This document shows positions 40,248-48,039 of a stretch of DNA of 48,111 nt, one piece after another (position 1 is the stretch's first letter; every line of letters starts with the position of its first letter). This DNA is from Mycoplasma sp. CAG:472 (GTDB lineage: Bacteria > Bacillota_I > Bacilli_A > RF39 > UBA660), in assembly GCA_000437315.1 (NCBI GenBank), contig FR899412.1, forward strand, positions 1-48,111, read 5' to 3'. Position numbers and translations under genes: made by a program. The notes beneath the pieces were generated by a model. That model saw only the letters and a list, made by a program, of their open reading frames with translations. It had not been told where the DNA came from and ran no database searches.

Positions 40248-40489
40248 TTAAAAATATATGATGGCCGAAAAGTGACCGAAAAGTGACCGGATATATTATG
40301 ATTGGTAATGGAAAAAATACAATGTATGTGTTAAAATAGATGTAGATTAATTCATATATAATGTTCGACAAAGAAGGTTGTAAACCCCTACATTATTGGT
40401 ACCATTTAAAAATTATCTCAAGATTTTGAGATTTTTTTATGACTTTATATTAAATATAACCTTTTATTATAAATATCTTTCTAAAAAAC
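40248..40489 (+). other. Gene-free stretch between integrase remnant and rpmG promoter
   Basis: Contains a tandem 11-base repeat CCGAAAAGTGA (40265-40275 and 40276-40286) and a terminator hairpin. No supported gene; probably further debris of the lost element. Confidence 0.5.
40415..40438 (+). terminator. Terminator-like hairpin before rpmG
   Basis: ATCTCAA / TTGAGAT, loop GATT, T7. Confidence 0.7.
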
Positions 40490-40519
40490 TTGAAAAAGTG
40501 GTAAGTAGTTTGCTATAAT
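40490..40519 (+). promoter_or_regulatory. Promoter of rpmG-efp
   Basis: TTGAAA (40490-40495), 18-base spacer, TATAAT (40514-40519), TGc extension. Confidence 0.75.
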
Positions 40520-40549
40520 ATTAGCGTACTTGAAAAAGGAGGGATAACT

Positions 40550-40714
40550 ATGGCTAAAAATGAAAATAGAAAAGAAGTTACTATTAAATGTACTAATTGC
40601 GGTAAAGAACTTCGTCCAGTAAGTAAAAATAAGAAAAATAATCCTGAAAGATTAGAACTTAAAAGATACTGCGCAGCTTGTCATAAACATGTTGTAGCAA
40701 AAGAAAAGAAATAG
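40550..40714 (+). CDS. rpmG: 50S ribosomal protein L33 (zinc-ribbon form)
   Basis: 54 residues. V-T-I-K-C-T-N-C-G, S-K-N-K-K-N-N-P-E-R-L-E-L-K-R-Y-C and A-A-C-H-K-H match L33, including the N-N-P-E-R-L-E-L-K-(K/R)-Y-C signature. C-T-N-C and C-A-A-C form a zinc ribbon (C+ form). GGAGGG precedes the ATG. Ten bases before efp, so the two are co-transcribed. Confidence 0.93.
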   Translation: MAKNENRKEVTIKCTNCGKELRPVSKNKKNNPERLELKRYCAACHKHVVAKEKK

Positions 40715-40724
40715 GAGGTAAATT

Positions 40725-41285
40725 ATGTTTATTAATATTAATGATATTAAAAATGGTATGACAATTATTATGGATGGTAATTTATGTACTATTCAAGAAT
40801 TTCAACATGTTAAGCCAGGTAAAGGTCCTGCCTTTGTAAGAATTAAACTTAAAAATTTAAGAACAGGTTCTACAGTTGAGGATACTTATAATACTAACTT
40901 AAAGATTCAAAAAGCTCATATTGATAGAACTGAAGTAAGTTTCTTATATGCTGCTGGTGATAATTATACATTTATGAATAATGAAACTTATGAACAAATT
41001 GAAGTTCCTACTAAAGTTTTAGGAGATAATGTTAAGTTTATTAAAGAAGGTTTAACTTTAACACTTGATATTTATGAAGGTGAAATTATTGGTGTTACAC
41101 TTCCTGAAAAAGTTGAATATGAAGTTATTGAAACTGAACCAGCTGTAAAAGGAAATACCACTAATAACGCTAATAAAGATGCTAAAATTGAAACAGGTTA
41201 TACTGTAAAAGTTCCTTTATTTATTAATCAAGGAGAAAAGATTTTAGTTTCTACTAAAGATGGAAAATATTCAGGAAGAGCATAA
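40725..41285 (+). CDS. efp: Translation elongation factor P
   Basis: 186 residues, full length: KOW-like domain with Q-H-V-K-P-G-K-G-P-A-F (Lys33 at the loop tip, equivalent to the modifiable Lys), then two OB folds ending in G-E-K-I-L-V-S-T-K-D-G-K-Y-S-G-R-A. Relieves ribosome stalling at polyproline. The P-G-K-G-P loop resembles the Lys type of Bacillus. AGGAGG precedes the ATG. Confidence 0.96.
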   Translation: MFININDIKNGMTIIMDGNLCTIQEFQHVKPGKGPAFVRIKLKNLRTGSTVEDTYNTNLKIQKAHIDRTEVSFLYAAGDNYTFMNNETYEQIEVPTKVLGDNVKFIKEGLTLTLDIYEGEIIGVTLPEKVEYEVIETEPAVKGNTTNNANKDAKIETGYTVKVPLFINQGEKILVSTKDGKYSGRA

Positions 41286-41296
41286 TGCTCTTTTTT
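41276..41296 (+). terminator. Terminator of efp
   Basis: AAGAGCA / TGCTCTT with the TAA stop as the loop, T6. Confidence 0.8.
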
Positions 41297-41319
41297 ATTT
41301 ATAAGAAGTTTTTTATTTA

Positions 41320-41348
41320 TTGAATATTTAACTAAATAATGATAGAAT
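41320..41348 (+). promoter_or_regulatory. Promoter of the third variable-tail surface protein
   Basis: TTGAAT (41320-41325), 17-base spacer, TAGAAT (41343-41348), TGa extension. Confidence 0.6.
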
Positions 41349-41396
41349 TTAATAGTAAGGTACAAAATGTATTTTTTGATGAATGGAGAGTTAAGT

Positions 41397-43166
41397 ATGA
41401 AAAATAAAAAAAGTAATACTATATTAATTATACAAGGTGTGTTATTTATAATCTTAATAATTGGAGCAGCTTATGCATATTTAGGAACATTTAATATAAA
41501 TTTAAATAATAATGTAGCAATTAATATTAATTCTACAAGTCCTGGTAATTTATCTTTTATTGCAAATTCTACTCAGTTAAATTTACAAGTACCTGATACC
41601 TCAATGGCTCAGTATAATGCAAATAATACTGTTGCTGCAAAAGAAGATACTGGTTTTGTAGATATAACTTTAACAGGCGCTGAAGGCTTTTTAACAACAT
41701 GTTCTTATGATTTAGTTTATGAATATAATACTAATAGTGATATTTATGGTAAAACAGTACCAGTTACTACAGGTGCTACAAAAGAAATAACTATTGAAGT
41801 AAATGGTATGAATGGAAATAATCATTTTGCTACAGAAACTAATTTTAATTTTGATACAAGTAAAGGATGGAGTAATGCTACTTCCACAAAAGGAGCAAAA
41901 GTTACATTAGTAACTGGAGCTACATTAAAAAGTTTAGGTTCTGAGCAATCCACTAGATGGAAAGTTATTGGTAGATATTATAATTTAGATTTAAATCAAT
42001 ATGCTTTAAGTGGTAAATCTTTTACTGGTAAAATATATGTAGAAAATGTAAATTGTTCTACAGAAGATGGTACAACTGTTAAAAAAGGTTATGAAACAAT
42101 ACTTGCAAATAATGGAGGGAAAACGGCAATTGAAGCAAAAGGTACACCAGATTTTTCAGCATCCGCAACAGAAAATGAAGGAATGTATAAAGCAACAGAT
42201 GACTTAGGAACTTCATATTATTTCAGAGGAGCAGTAGATAATAACTGGGTAAAATATGGTAAGTATACAAAAGATACATATTATGGTTGGGATGATAATA
42301 AAGGTTATAATATTTTAACTGAGTCTTGTAATGGAGTAGAGAATTGTTACAAAATAGCTTCAAAAGGTGATGATATATATTGGCGAATAATAAGAATAAA
42401 TGGAGATAATTCAATAAGATTGATTTATGCTGGAACTGATGCACCTGACAGTAATACAAAGATTACTATGGCTGTACAACCTGATGAATTAACAGAAAAA
42501 ACCTCAATAGGTTACTCACTATTTAATGTAGCCAATGAAAGTGCGGAATATGTAGGGTATATGTATACAATAGGAGAGCAACATGGAACGAGCCAAAGTA
42601 GTACTATTAAAACTTATTTGGAAGATTGGTATGCAAATTATACTGATTTAAATAAAATCGGAACAAAAATAACAGATCAAATATATTGTAATGATAGAAC
42701 TGCTTCAACAAATAGTAGTGGTGCCACAGGAGAAATAAGTTCATGGGCATCAATGGGAACAGACTATTATTATGGAGCGCACAATAGAATATGGGGAGAT
42801 GGTTCAAAATCAAATCCGATTTTAACATGTGCAAATGCAAATGATAAGTTTAGTACAACAACAACTAAGGGTAATGGTAAGTTATCTTATCCAGTTGGAT
42901 TAATAACAGCTGATGAAGTCAATATGGCAGGAGTTAATAATTATCTTAATAACAAGAGTTATTATTTATATACCGGAAAATGGTATTGGTTAGGTTCACC
43001 TTTTAATTTTGAGAGTGATTGTACTGCTGTATTCAAGGTTGATAAGGATAGTCTCACTTATGATTTCTTCTTTCAAGATCAAGGCGTGCGTGGTGTAGTC
43101 TCTCTATCTTCTGATGCTAAGTTACTTGGCAGTGGTACATACGATGATGTGTATATCGTAGAGTAG
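41397..43166 (+). CDS. Membrane-anchored surface protein with candidate variable tail (copy 3)
   Basis: 589 residues from the ATG six bases after GGAGAG; an ATG at 41367 lacks a site. Signal/anchor near 8-30 (I-L-I-I-Q-G-V-L-F-I-I-L-I-I-G-A-A-Y-A-Y) like SipW/camelysin-type exported proteins; a beta-rich N-terminal domain; and from about 270 a domain with Y-W-R-I-I-R-I-N-G-D that parallels W-R-I-I-G of the 23820/25456 proteins. The end reads G-V-R-G-V-V-S-L-S-S-D-A-K-L, parallel to S-I-R-P-V-L-Y-L-K-S-N-V, preceded by a G+C-richer stretch (43010-43110). No second copy of that stretch is in the window. Confidence 0.75.
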   Translation: MKNKKSNTILIIQGVLFIILIIGAAYAYLGTFNINLNNNVAININSTSPGNLSFIANSTQLNLQVPDTSMAQYNANNTVAAKEDTGFVDITLTGAEGFLTTCSYDLVYEYNTNSDIYGKTVPVTTGATKEITIEVNGMNGNNHFATETNFNFDTSKGWSNATSTKGAKVTLVTGATLKSLGSEQSTRWKVIGRYYNLDLNQYALSGKSFTGKIYVENVNCSTEDGTTVKKGYETILANNGGKTAIEAKGTPDFSASATENEGMYKATDDLGTSYYFRGAVDNNWVKYGKYTKDTYYGWDDNKGYNILTESCNGVENCYKIASKGDDIYWRIIRINGDNSIRLIYAGTDAPDSNTKITMAVQPDELTEKTSIGYSLFNVANESAEYVGYMYTIGEQHGTSQSSTIKTYLEDWYANYTDLNKIGTKITDQIYCNDRTASTNSSGATGEISSWASMGTDYYYGAHNRIWGDGSKSNPILTCANANDKFSTTTTKGNGKLSYPVGLITADEVNMAGVNNYLNNKSYYLYTGKWYWLGSPFNFESDCTAVFKVDKDSLTYDFFFQDQGVRGVVSLSSDAKLLGSGTYDDVYIVE

Positions 43167-43198
43167 AATTAAGTGATAAATAATAATGAAAGGTAATT

Positions 43199-43861
43199 AT
43201 GAATATAGAAAAGTTAAAAAGTGAGTTAATTAGTCAAAAAAATTCAAAATTTAAGGGTAATATATATCATTATTCACAAGTTAATTTTGCATATAATTCT
43301 AATAAAATTGAGGATACACATTTAAGTGAGAATGAAACTGAAGAAATATTTGTAACAAACTCTTATATATCTAAGGAAGATGATGTAGTAAAATTAGATG
43401 ATTTAATTGAAATGAATAAAATTCTTAAAAAAGGAATATCTGATTAAGATAATCCAAGATATAATGTTGGATGATTTAAGATAGTTCCTAATAAAATAGG
43501 TTTAATTAATATTATAAGTACATCTTCACCTAAAGATACTCCAAAAGATATTGATAATTTACTTTCTTGGTATAATTCAATTGAAAATATTACTCTTGAG
43601 GATATAATTGAATTTCATTATAGATTTGAAAAAATACATCCTTTTGGAGATGGCAATGGTAGAGTGGGAAGAATGATAATGTTTAAAGAATGCTTAAAGA
43701 ATAATATAATGCCTTTTATTGTACTAGATAATGATAAACCTTTTTATTTAAGAGGTCTTAAAAATTATGAAAATGATAAAATGTTTTTAATTGATACAGT
43801 GAAACATGAACAAGATTTATATGAAATAGCAGTTAATGATATGCTTGATTTTGAAATATAA
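43199..43861 (+). pseudogene. Fic/DOC family protein gene broken by two in-frame stops
   Basis: One frame of 221 codons interrupted by TAA (43445-43447) and TGA (43472-43474) with no frameshift. The first part (to K-K-G-I-S-D) resembles a Fic N-terminus with S-N-K-I-E-D-T; the second has the catalytic F-E-K-I-H-P-F-G-D-G-N-G-R-V-G-R motif complete. Fic proteins AMPylate or otherwise modify proteins. TGA is a stop elsewhere here, so it is unlikely to be read as Trp. The second part could still be made from the ATG at 43664, but this starts inside the motif. Confidence 0.75.
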
Positions 43862-43888
43862 TATAATGAAAAAAATTAACGAAAATCC

Positions 43889-43918
43889 TTGACTATATCA
43901 GGGATTTTTTGGTATAAT
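43889..43918 (+). promoter_or_regulatory. Promoter of rplU
   Basis: TTGACT (43889-43894), 18-base spacer, TATAAT (43913-43918), TGg extension. Confidence 0.75.
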
Positions 43919-43928
43919 CTTATTGTTT

Positions 43929-43992
43929 TAAGTCATTTCATCCACTCTAAAAAGGTTTTTAAAAGATTATCTTACCTTAAAGGTGTGACTTA
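43929..43992 (+). promoter_or_regulatory. Structured leader of rplU (candidate L21 leader)
   Basis: The 90-base leader is closed by TAAGTCA (43929-43935) pairing with TGACTTA (43986-43992) and has smaller pairings inside. Fits the position of L21 leaders of Firmicutes, thought to be autoregulatory; model match not tested. Confidence 0.55.
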
Positions 43993-44010
43993 TGAAAAGG
44001 AGGAAAAGAA

Positions 44011-44310
44011 ATGAAAGCTATAATTAAAACAGGTGGAAAACAATATTATGTTGAAGAAAATAGTCGTATCTATGTTGAAAAATTAGATGTTGAAGCTGGA
44101 CAAAAAGTTGTTTTCGATGAAGTATTATTTGTTGATGGAAAAGCTGGAAAACCATTTGTAAAAGGAGCATCAGTTGAAGCTGAAGTTATTAAAAATGGTA
44201 GAGGTAAAAAAATAAAAGTATTCCATTATCGTCCTAAGAAAAAATCTAGAAAAACTCAAGGACATAGACAAGCATATACTTTAGTTGAAGTTAAAAAAAT
44301 TAATGGTTAA
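44011..44310 (+). CDS. rplU: 50S ribosomal protein L21
   Basis: 99 residues. A-I-I-K-T-G-G-K-Q-Y-x-V start, F-D-E-V-L, V-K-G-A-S-V-E-A-E-V, and the K-K-K-S-R-K-T-Q-G-H-R-Q end are diagnostic. First gene of rplU-prp-rpmA, a conserved Firmicute order. Confidence 0.97.
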   Translation: MKAIIKTGGKQYYVEENSRIYVEKLDVEAGQKVVFDEVLFVDGKAGKPFVKGASVEAEVIKNGRGKKIKVFHYRPKKKSRKTQGHRQAYTLVEVKKING

Positions 44311-44312
44311 TA

Positions 44313-44606
44313 ATGATTAAAGTTAATAAAAATGGAAATGTTATTAAAATAACTGGTCATTCAGGTTATGATAATGCTGGTAAAGATATTGTATGTGCTA
44401 GCGTATCAAGTATAATTTATACTACTGTAAATGGTCTATTAAATATCAATGAAAAAAGTATTGAATTTCTAGATAATGATGAATATATGGAAATAAAAGT
44501 TCTTTTATCTGATGATATTACAAACTCATTAATTTTAAATATGATGACTATGCTTAAAGAAATAGAAAAATGTTATCCTAAAAATATTAAAGTTAATGAA
44601 GAATAA
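44313..44606 (+). CDS. prp: Ribosomal-processing cysteine protease Prp (YsxB)
   Basis: 97 residues with the catalytic pair in G-H-S-G-Y-D-x-A-G-K-D-I-V-C-A-S-V-S (His17 and Cys29). Prp removes the N-terminal extension of L27 in Firmicutes. Directly upstream of an rpmA that has such an extension. Confidence 0.93.
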   Translation: MIKVNKNGNVIKITGHSGYDNAGKDIVCASVSSIIYTTVNGLLNINEKSIEFLDNDEYMEIKVLLSDDITNSLILNMMTMLKEIEKCYPKNIKVNEE

Positions 44607-44624
44607 TAGTAAAGGAGAATAGAA

Positions 44625-44909
44625 ATGTTATATATAAGTTTAAATATTCAAAGATTTGCTCATGTTAAGGCTCAAGGTTCTACTAAGAACAATCGTGATT
44701 CAGCAGGTCGTAGATTAGGTGCTAAACTTTCTGATGGACAAACATGTAATGCTGGAAGTATTATTTACCGTCAAAGAGGAACTAGAATTTACCCAGGTAC
44801 TAATGTAGGAATGGGAAAAGATCATACTTTATTTGCTAAAGTTAATGGAACTGTTAAGTATGAAAGAATGGGTAAAGATAAGAAAAAAGTATCTGTTTAT
44901 GAGAAATAA
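44625..44909 (+). CDS. rpmA: 50S ribosomal protein L27 with cleavable N-terminal extension
   Basis: 94 residues. The mature core A-H-V-K-A-Q-G-S-T-K-N-N-R-D-S-A-G-R-R is preceded by M-L-Y-I-S-L-N-I-Q-R-F; the expected Prp cut is after this Phe, as in the L-x-x-F-F motif of other Firmicutes (here R-F rather than F-F). The mature N-terminus reaches the peptidyl-transferase centre. GGAGAA precedes the ATG. Confidence 0.96.
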   Translation: MLYISLNIQRFAHVKAQGSTKNNRDSAGRRLGAKLSDGQTCNAGSIIYRQRGTRIYPGTNVGMGKDHTLFAKVNGTVKYERMGKDKKKVSVYEK

Positions 44910-44910
44910 T

Positions 44911-44933
44911 AATGCCTTAATGGCATTTTTTTT
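44911..44933 (+). terminator. Terminator after rpmA
   Basis: AATGCC / GGCATT, 5-base loop, T8. It lies right before the ribosome site of the next gene. Confidence 0.65.
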
Positions 44934-44948
44934 GAAGGAGGGTTTATT

Positions 44949-45329
44949 ATGTATTTAGTTAGTATTGATGAAAAAGTATTACCACTACCAATGGGAATCA
45001 ATATAAATAAATTTAGTAATTACTTTTCAGATGGAATATTATTTATTGATTATCTTGATGATGAAGAAAAAAATAAAGTATTAAGTGATTTATTTAATAA
45101 TATAAGTATTTTATTTTGTTCATATGATTTAAATAAATATGATTTTGAAAAGAAAAAGACTATTAGAAATAATATTAATTATGCAAGATGTATGGAAAAA
45201 TACTTTAATGAAAATAATATGTATAGTGAAAGTAATAGTATTTTAAAAGAAATTATTGTAGAAATGATTTCTTACTATGCAAATTATAAGGAATTTGATA
45301 CAATAGATATAAGTTTAAGGGGAAGATAA
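44949..45329 (+). CDS. Unknown protein at the spo0B position between rpmA and obg
   Basis: 126 residues, no signal or membrane helix, mostly helical with C-S-Y-D-L-N-K-Y-D-F-E-K-K-K in the middle. In Bacillus this slot holds spo0B, but there is no His at all in this protein, so it cannot be an ordinary phosphotransferase of that type. AAGGAGGG precedes the ATG; the stop is one base before the obg ATG. Confidence 0.65.
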   Translation: MYLVSIDEKVLPLPMGININKFSNYFSDGILFIDYLDDEEKNKVLSDLFNNISILFCSYDLNKYDFEKKKTIRNNINYARCMEKYFNENNMYSESNSILKEIIVEMISYYANYKEFDTIDISLRGR

Positions 45330-45330
45330 T

Positions 45331-46599
45331 ATGTTTGTTGATGAAGTTAAAGTTAAATTAATTGCTGGTGATGGAGGTATGGGATGTACTTCCTTTCGTA
45401 GAGAAAAATTTGTACCTATGGGTGGACCAGATGGTGGAAATGGTGGAAGAGGAAGTAATATTGTTTTTGTTGGAGATAAATCTTTAAAAACTTTAGTAGA
45501 TTTAAGATTTCAAAAGATTATTAAAGGTAAAAAAGGTGAAAATGGTATGGGTTCCAATAAATATGGTAAAAATAGTGAAGATATCATTATTAAAGTACCT
45601 CTTGGAACTACTGTTTATGATGATGATACTAATCTTATTGTAAGCGATATAGTCGAGGATAATCAATCTGTTATAGTTGCTCATGGTGGAAGAGGCGGAA
45701 GAGGTAATAAAGCCTTTGCTACTCATGAAAATCCTGCTCCAAAGTTTTCTGAAAATGGTGAACAAGGAGAAATAAAATATTTAAGATGTGAACTTAAAGT
45801 TTTAGCGGATGTAGGACTTATTGGTATGCCAAGTGTTGGAAAATCAACATTTTTAAGTGTAATATCTTCGGCTAAACCTAAAATAGCAAGTTATCATTTT
45901 ACAACTTTATCACCTAATTTAGGAGTGGTTAAATTAGGTAGTGATTCTTTTGTAGTAGCAGACCTTCCTGGATTAATTGAAGGAGCAAGTGAAGGAGTAG
46001 GTTTAGGAGATAGATTCTTAAGACATGCTGATAGATGTAAAGTTTTAGTACATATGGTAAATATGTCTAAAATGGAGGGTAATGATCCTATTAATGATTA
46101 TAAAGTAATTAGGGAAGAACTTTCTAAATACTCTAAAAAACTTGCAAATAAAAAAGAAATTATTGTTGCCTCAAAAATGGATATGCCTGATAGTAAAGAT
46201 AATTTAATAGAATTTAAAAAAGCTTATCCAGATAAAGATATATTTGAAATAAGCTCTATTACTCATTTTGGTATTGATGATTTATTAAATAAAATAAATG
46301 AAACTTTAAAAACTGAAGAAGAATTTTCTTATGATAAAGATGAGTTTGAGGATGAAGTTTATATTAAATTTAAAAAAGATAAACCTTATGAAATAACTAA
46401 AGATGGTGATACTTGGGTTGTTACAGGTAAAGAAATAGAAAGATTATTTAATATGACTAAGTTTACTGAAGAAGAGGGAGTTCTTCGTTTTGGTAGAATA
46501 CTTCGTGCTATGGGTGTTGAAGAAACCTTAGAAAAAATGGGCGCTAAACCTGGTGATGATGTAGCAATAAATGATTATTTATTTACGTATAAAGGTTAA
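45331..46599 (+). CDS. obg: Obg family GTPase
   Basis: 422 residues: Gly-rich Obg fold (F-V-D-E-V-K-V-K-L-I-A-G-D-G-G-M-G, G-G-P-D-G-G-N-G-G-R-G), G domain from about 158 with G-M-P-S-V-G-K-S-T-F (G1), F-T-T-L-S-P-N-L-G (G2), D-L-P-G (G3) and S-K-M-D (G4), and a C-terminal OCT domain (W-V-V-T-G, R-F-G-R-I-L). Ribosome assembly and stress control; in Bacillus also needed for sporulation onset. Its 3' end overlaps the convergent DUF192 gene by 21 bases. Confidence 0.96.
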   Translation: MFVDEVKVKLIAGDGGMGCTSFRREKFVPMGGPDGGNGGRGSNIVFVGDKSLKTLVDLRFQKIIKGKKGENGMGSNKYGKNSEDIIIKVPLGTTVYDDDTNLIVSDIVEDNQSVIVAHGGRGGRGNKAFATHENPAPKFSENGEQGEIKYLRCELKVLADVGLIGMPSVGKSTFLSVISSAKPKIASYHFTTLSPNLGVVKLGSDSFVVADLPGLIEGASEGVGLGDRFLRHADRCKVLVHMVNMSKMEGNDPINDYKVIREELSKYSKKLANKKEIIVASKMDMPDSKDNLIEFKKAYPDKDIFEISSITHFGIDDLLNKINETLKTEEEFSYDKDEFEDEVYIKFKKDKPYEITKDGDTWVVTGKEIERLFNMTKFTEEEGVLRFGRILRAMGVEETLEKMGAKPGDDVAINDYLFTYKG

Positions 46600-46911
46600 T
46601 TTATCATACATTTTTAATTTTTTTGATTTAAATGCAGGCATTTCTAAAATGTTTGTATTTTTTAATTGCTCTTTTATTACAATAACTTTATTCTTTTCTA
46701 CATTAACTGCTTTAAAAATAATTATTCCATGATTATCAAAACCAATTACATCAATGTTTTCTTTCATAAAAAAAGTGTGAATTGAATTTGTTTTAGGAAA
46801 AATTATTCCATAATCAAAATCTTTTTTACCCATAAATCCAATTAATTTCTTCAAAAAATTATTTGCTATTTTTACTTTTATATTTTCATCATCACTTATT
46901 TGCAATATCAT
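46579..46911 (-). CDS. DUF192 family protein
   Basis: 110 residues. F-L-K-K-L-I-G-F-M-G-K-K, Y-G-I-I-F-P-K-T-N-S-I-H-T-F-F-M and I-D-V-I-G-F-D match DUF192 (PF02643), a small beta-barrel family of unknown function. Without the usual signal peptide, so cytoplasmic. It overlaps obg tail to tail. Confidence 0.8.
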   Translation of the reverse strand: MILQISDDENIKVKIANNFLKKLIGFMGKKDFDYGIIFPKTNSIHTFFMKENIDVIGFDNHGIIIFKAVNVEKNKVIVIKEQLKNTNILEMPAFKSKKLKMYDKLTFIRK

Positions 46912-46986
46912 ATTTTTTTCTCCATTATAATCATATCAAAAAAAGTAAAAAAAATGTATAATTTTTAAAAAATAATTTTTAATTTA

Positions 46987-47015
46987 TTGACTAAAGTAAA
47001 AAAATATTATATGAT
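46987..47015 (+). promoter_or_regulatory. Promoter of the last surface protein
   Basis: TTGACT (46987-46992), 17-base spacer, TATGAT (47010-47015). Confidence 0.7.
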
Positions 47016-47045
47016 TATCTTGATAATAGAAGGGAGATTTTTAAA

Positions 47046-47996
47046 ATGGATGAAAATTCAAAAAAAAGTAATGTAGTTCTTCTTACAGTAATAGCTATAG
47101 TAACTATGTTGGTTGTTGTAATTGGAGCAACATTTGCTTATTTAGCAAGTCAAGTTGATGGAAAGGGTAATTCAAATATTAATGTAACAACTAATGTATC
47201 AAGTGATTTATTTTTAATTGATGCAGGTGCTCCAATTGAAATAGTGGCAAATACTGAAAATTTTGGTAAAGATCAAGCAGCTGCTGGAGAAGATTTAAGT
47301 GCTGAATCACTAGGAAGTATAACTTTTACAACAAATAGTGATACTGAATCTAAAAGAAAATATAAAATTGATTTAAATATTTCACAAAATGATATGGAAT
47401 ATACTTCAGGAACTTGTTATGAAAAAACTAATACAGTAGAGGTTGATAAAGAAAACTGTAATGGTGAAAATATTTGGGCTACTGATGGTAAAGCAGAAAA
47501 ATGTTATGCTAAAGGAAATGTTGTATCAAGAACTGATTATTTAGATAATATGTACTCTTGTACTGCAAGTGATATGTATATTTGGGAAACTAGAAAGGAT
47601 GCTGAATTAGTATTAGATTTCTATAAAGTTGATAATACTAAAACTTCAGAAACTTGTAACACTGGAAAATGTTATGATCCTAATAGACAAGTAGTTGATG
47701 GAATAACTTCTGAAGCTGCTTGTGATGGTAATAACAGATGGGTTGCTGATTACTTTAATGCAACAAATAATAAGTGTTATGTACTTCAAAATACATATGA
47801 TATTACTAATTCTCAAGGAACTCTTAATTTAGTAGATAATGTAGAAATGACCACAAGTAAAACTATTGGTAAAGTAAATGATTACTATATGGCTAGAGTA
47901 ACATTAATAAACTATATGCATAATCAAATCCAAAATGGTTCTAAGAAATTTATGGCTAATATAGAATATTCTCAAATTATTTCTGAACAACCTTAA
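47046..47996 (+). CDS. Exported TasA/camelysin-like surface protein with internal Cys repeats
   Basis: 316 residues. A helix near 12-34 (V-I-A-I-V-T-M-L-V-V-V-I-G-A-T-F-A-Y-L) resembles SipW-dependent signal peptides of TasA/camelysin proteins; a beta-rich domain follows. Two related inserts occur, near 122-155 and 207-245, each with G-x-C-Y, later C-x-G-x-N-x-W and K-C-Y. They are probably disulfide-bonded units. The T-S-K-x-I end of the domain is followed by V-N-D-Y-Y-M-A-R-V. Single gene with promoter and terminator. A fibre or matrix role is inferred from the family only. Confidence 0.7.
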   Translation: MDENSKKSNVVLLTVIAIVTMLVVVIGATFAYLASQVDGKGNSNINVTTNVSSDLFLIDAGAPIEIVANTENFGKDQAAAGEDLSAESLGSITFTTNSDTESKRKYKIDLNISQNDMEYTSGTCYEKTNTVEVDKENCNGENIWATDGKAEKCYAKGNVVSRTDYLDNMYSCTASDMYIWETRKDAELVLDFYKVDNTKTSETCNTGKCYDPNRQVVDGITSEAACDGNNRWVADYFNATNNKCYVLQNTYDITNSQGTLNLVDNVEMTTSKTIGKVNDYYMARVTLINYMHNQIQNGSKKFMANIEYSQIISEQP

Positions 47997-48015
47997 TAGA
48001 TTAATTTAAATAAAT

Positions 48016-48039
48016 ACTAGGCTTAAACCTAGTTTTTTT
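48016..48039 (+). terminator. Terminator of the last surface protein
   Basis: ACTAGG / CCTAGT, 6-base loop, T7. Confidence 0.75.

Noticed and set aside
40381..40410. attR-like copy of the tRNA-Thr 3' end downstream of the integrase remnant
   Set aside because: Only a few bases around GGTACCATT resemble the tRNA end; too short to claim an attachment site.
43445..43474. TGA read as Trp (mycoplasma code) rescuing part of the fic gene
   Set aside because: TGA ends several intact genes here (gmk, the HAD gene, both RhuM genes), Trp is written TGG throughout, and a TAA also interrupts the frame.
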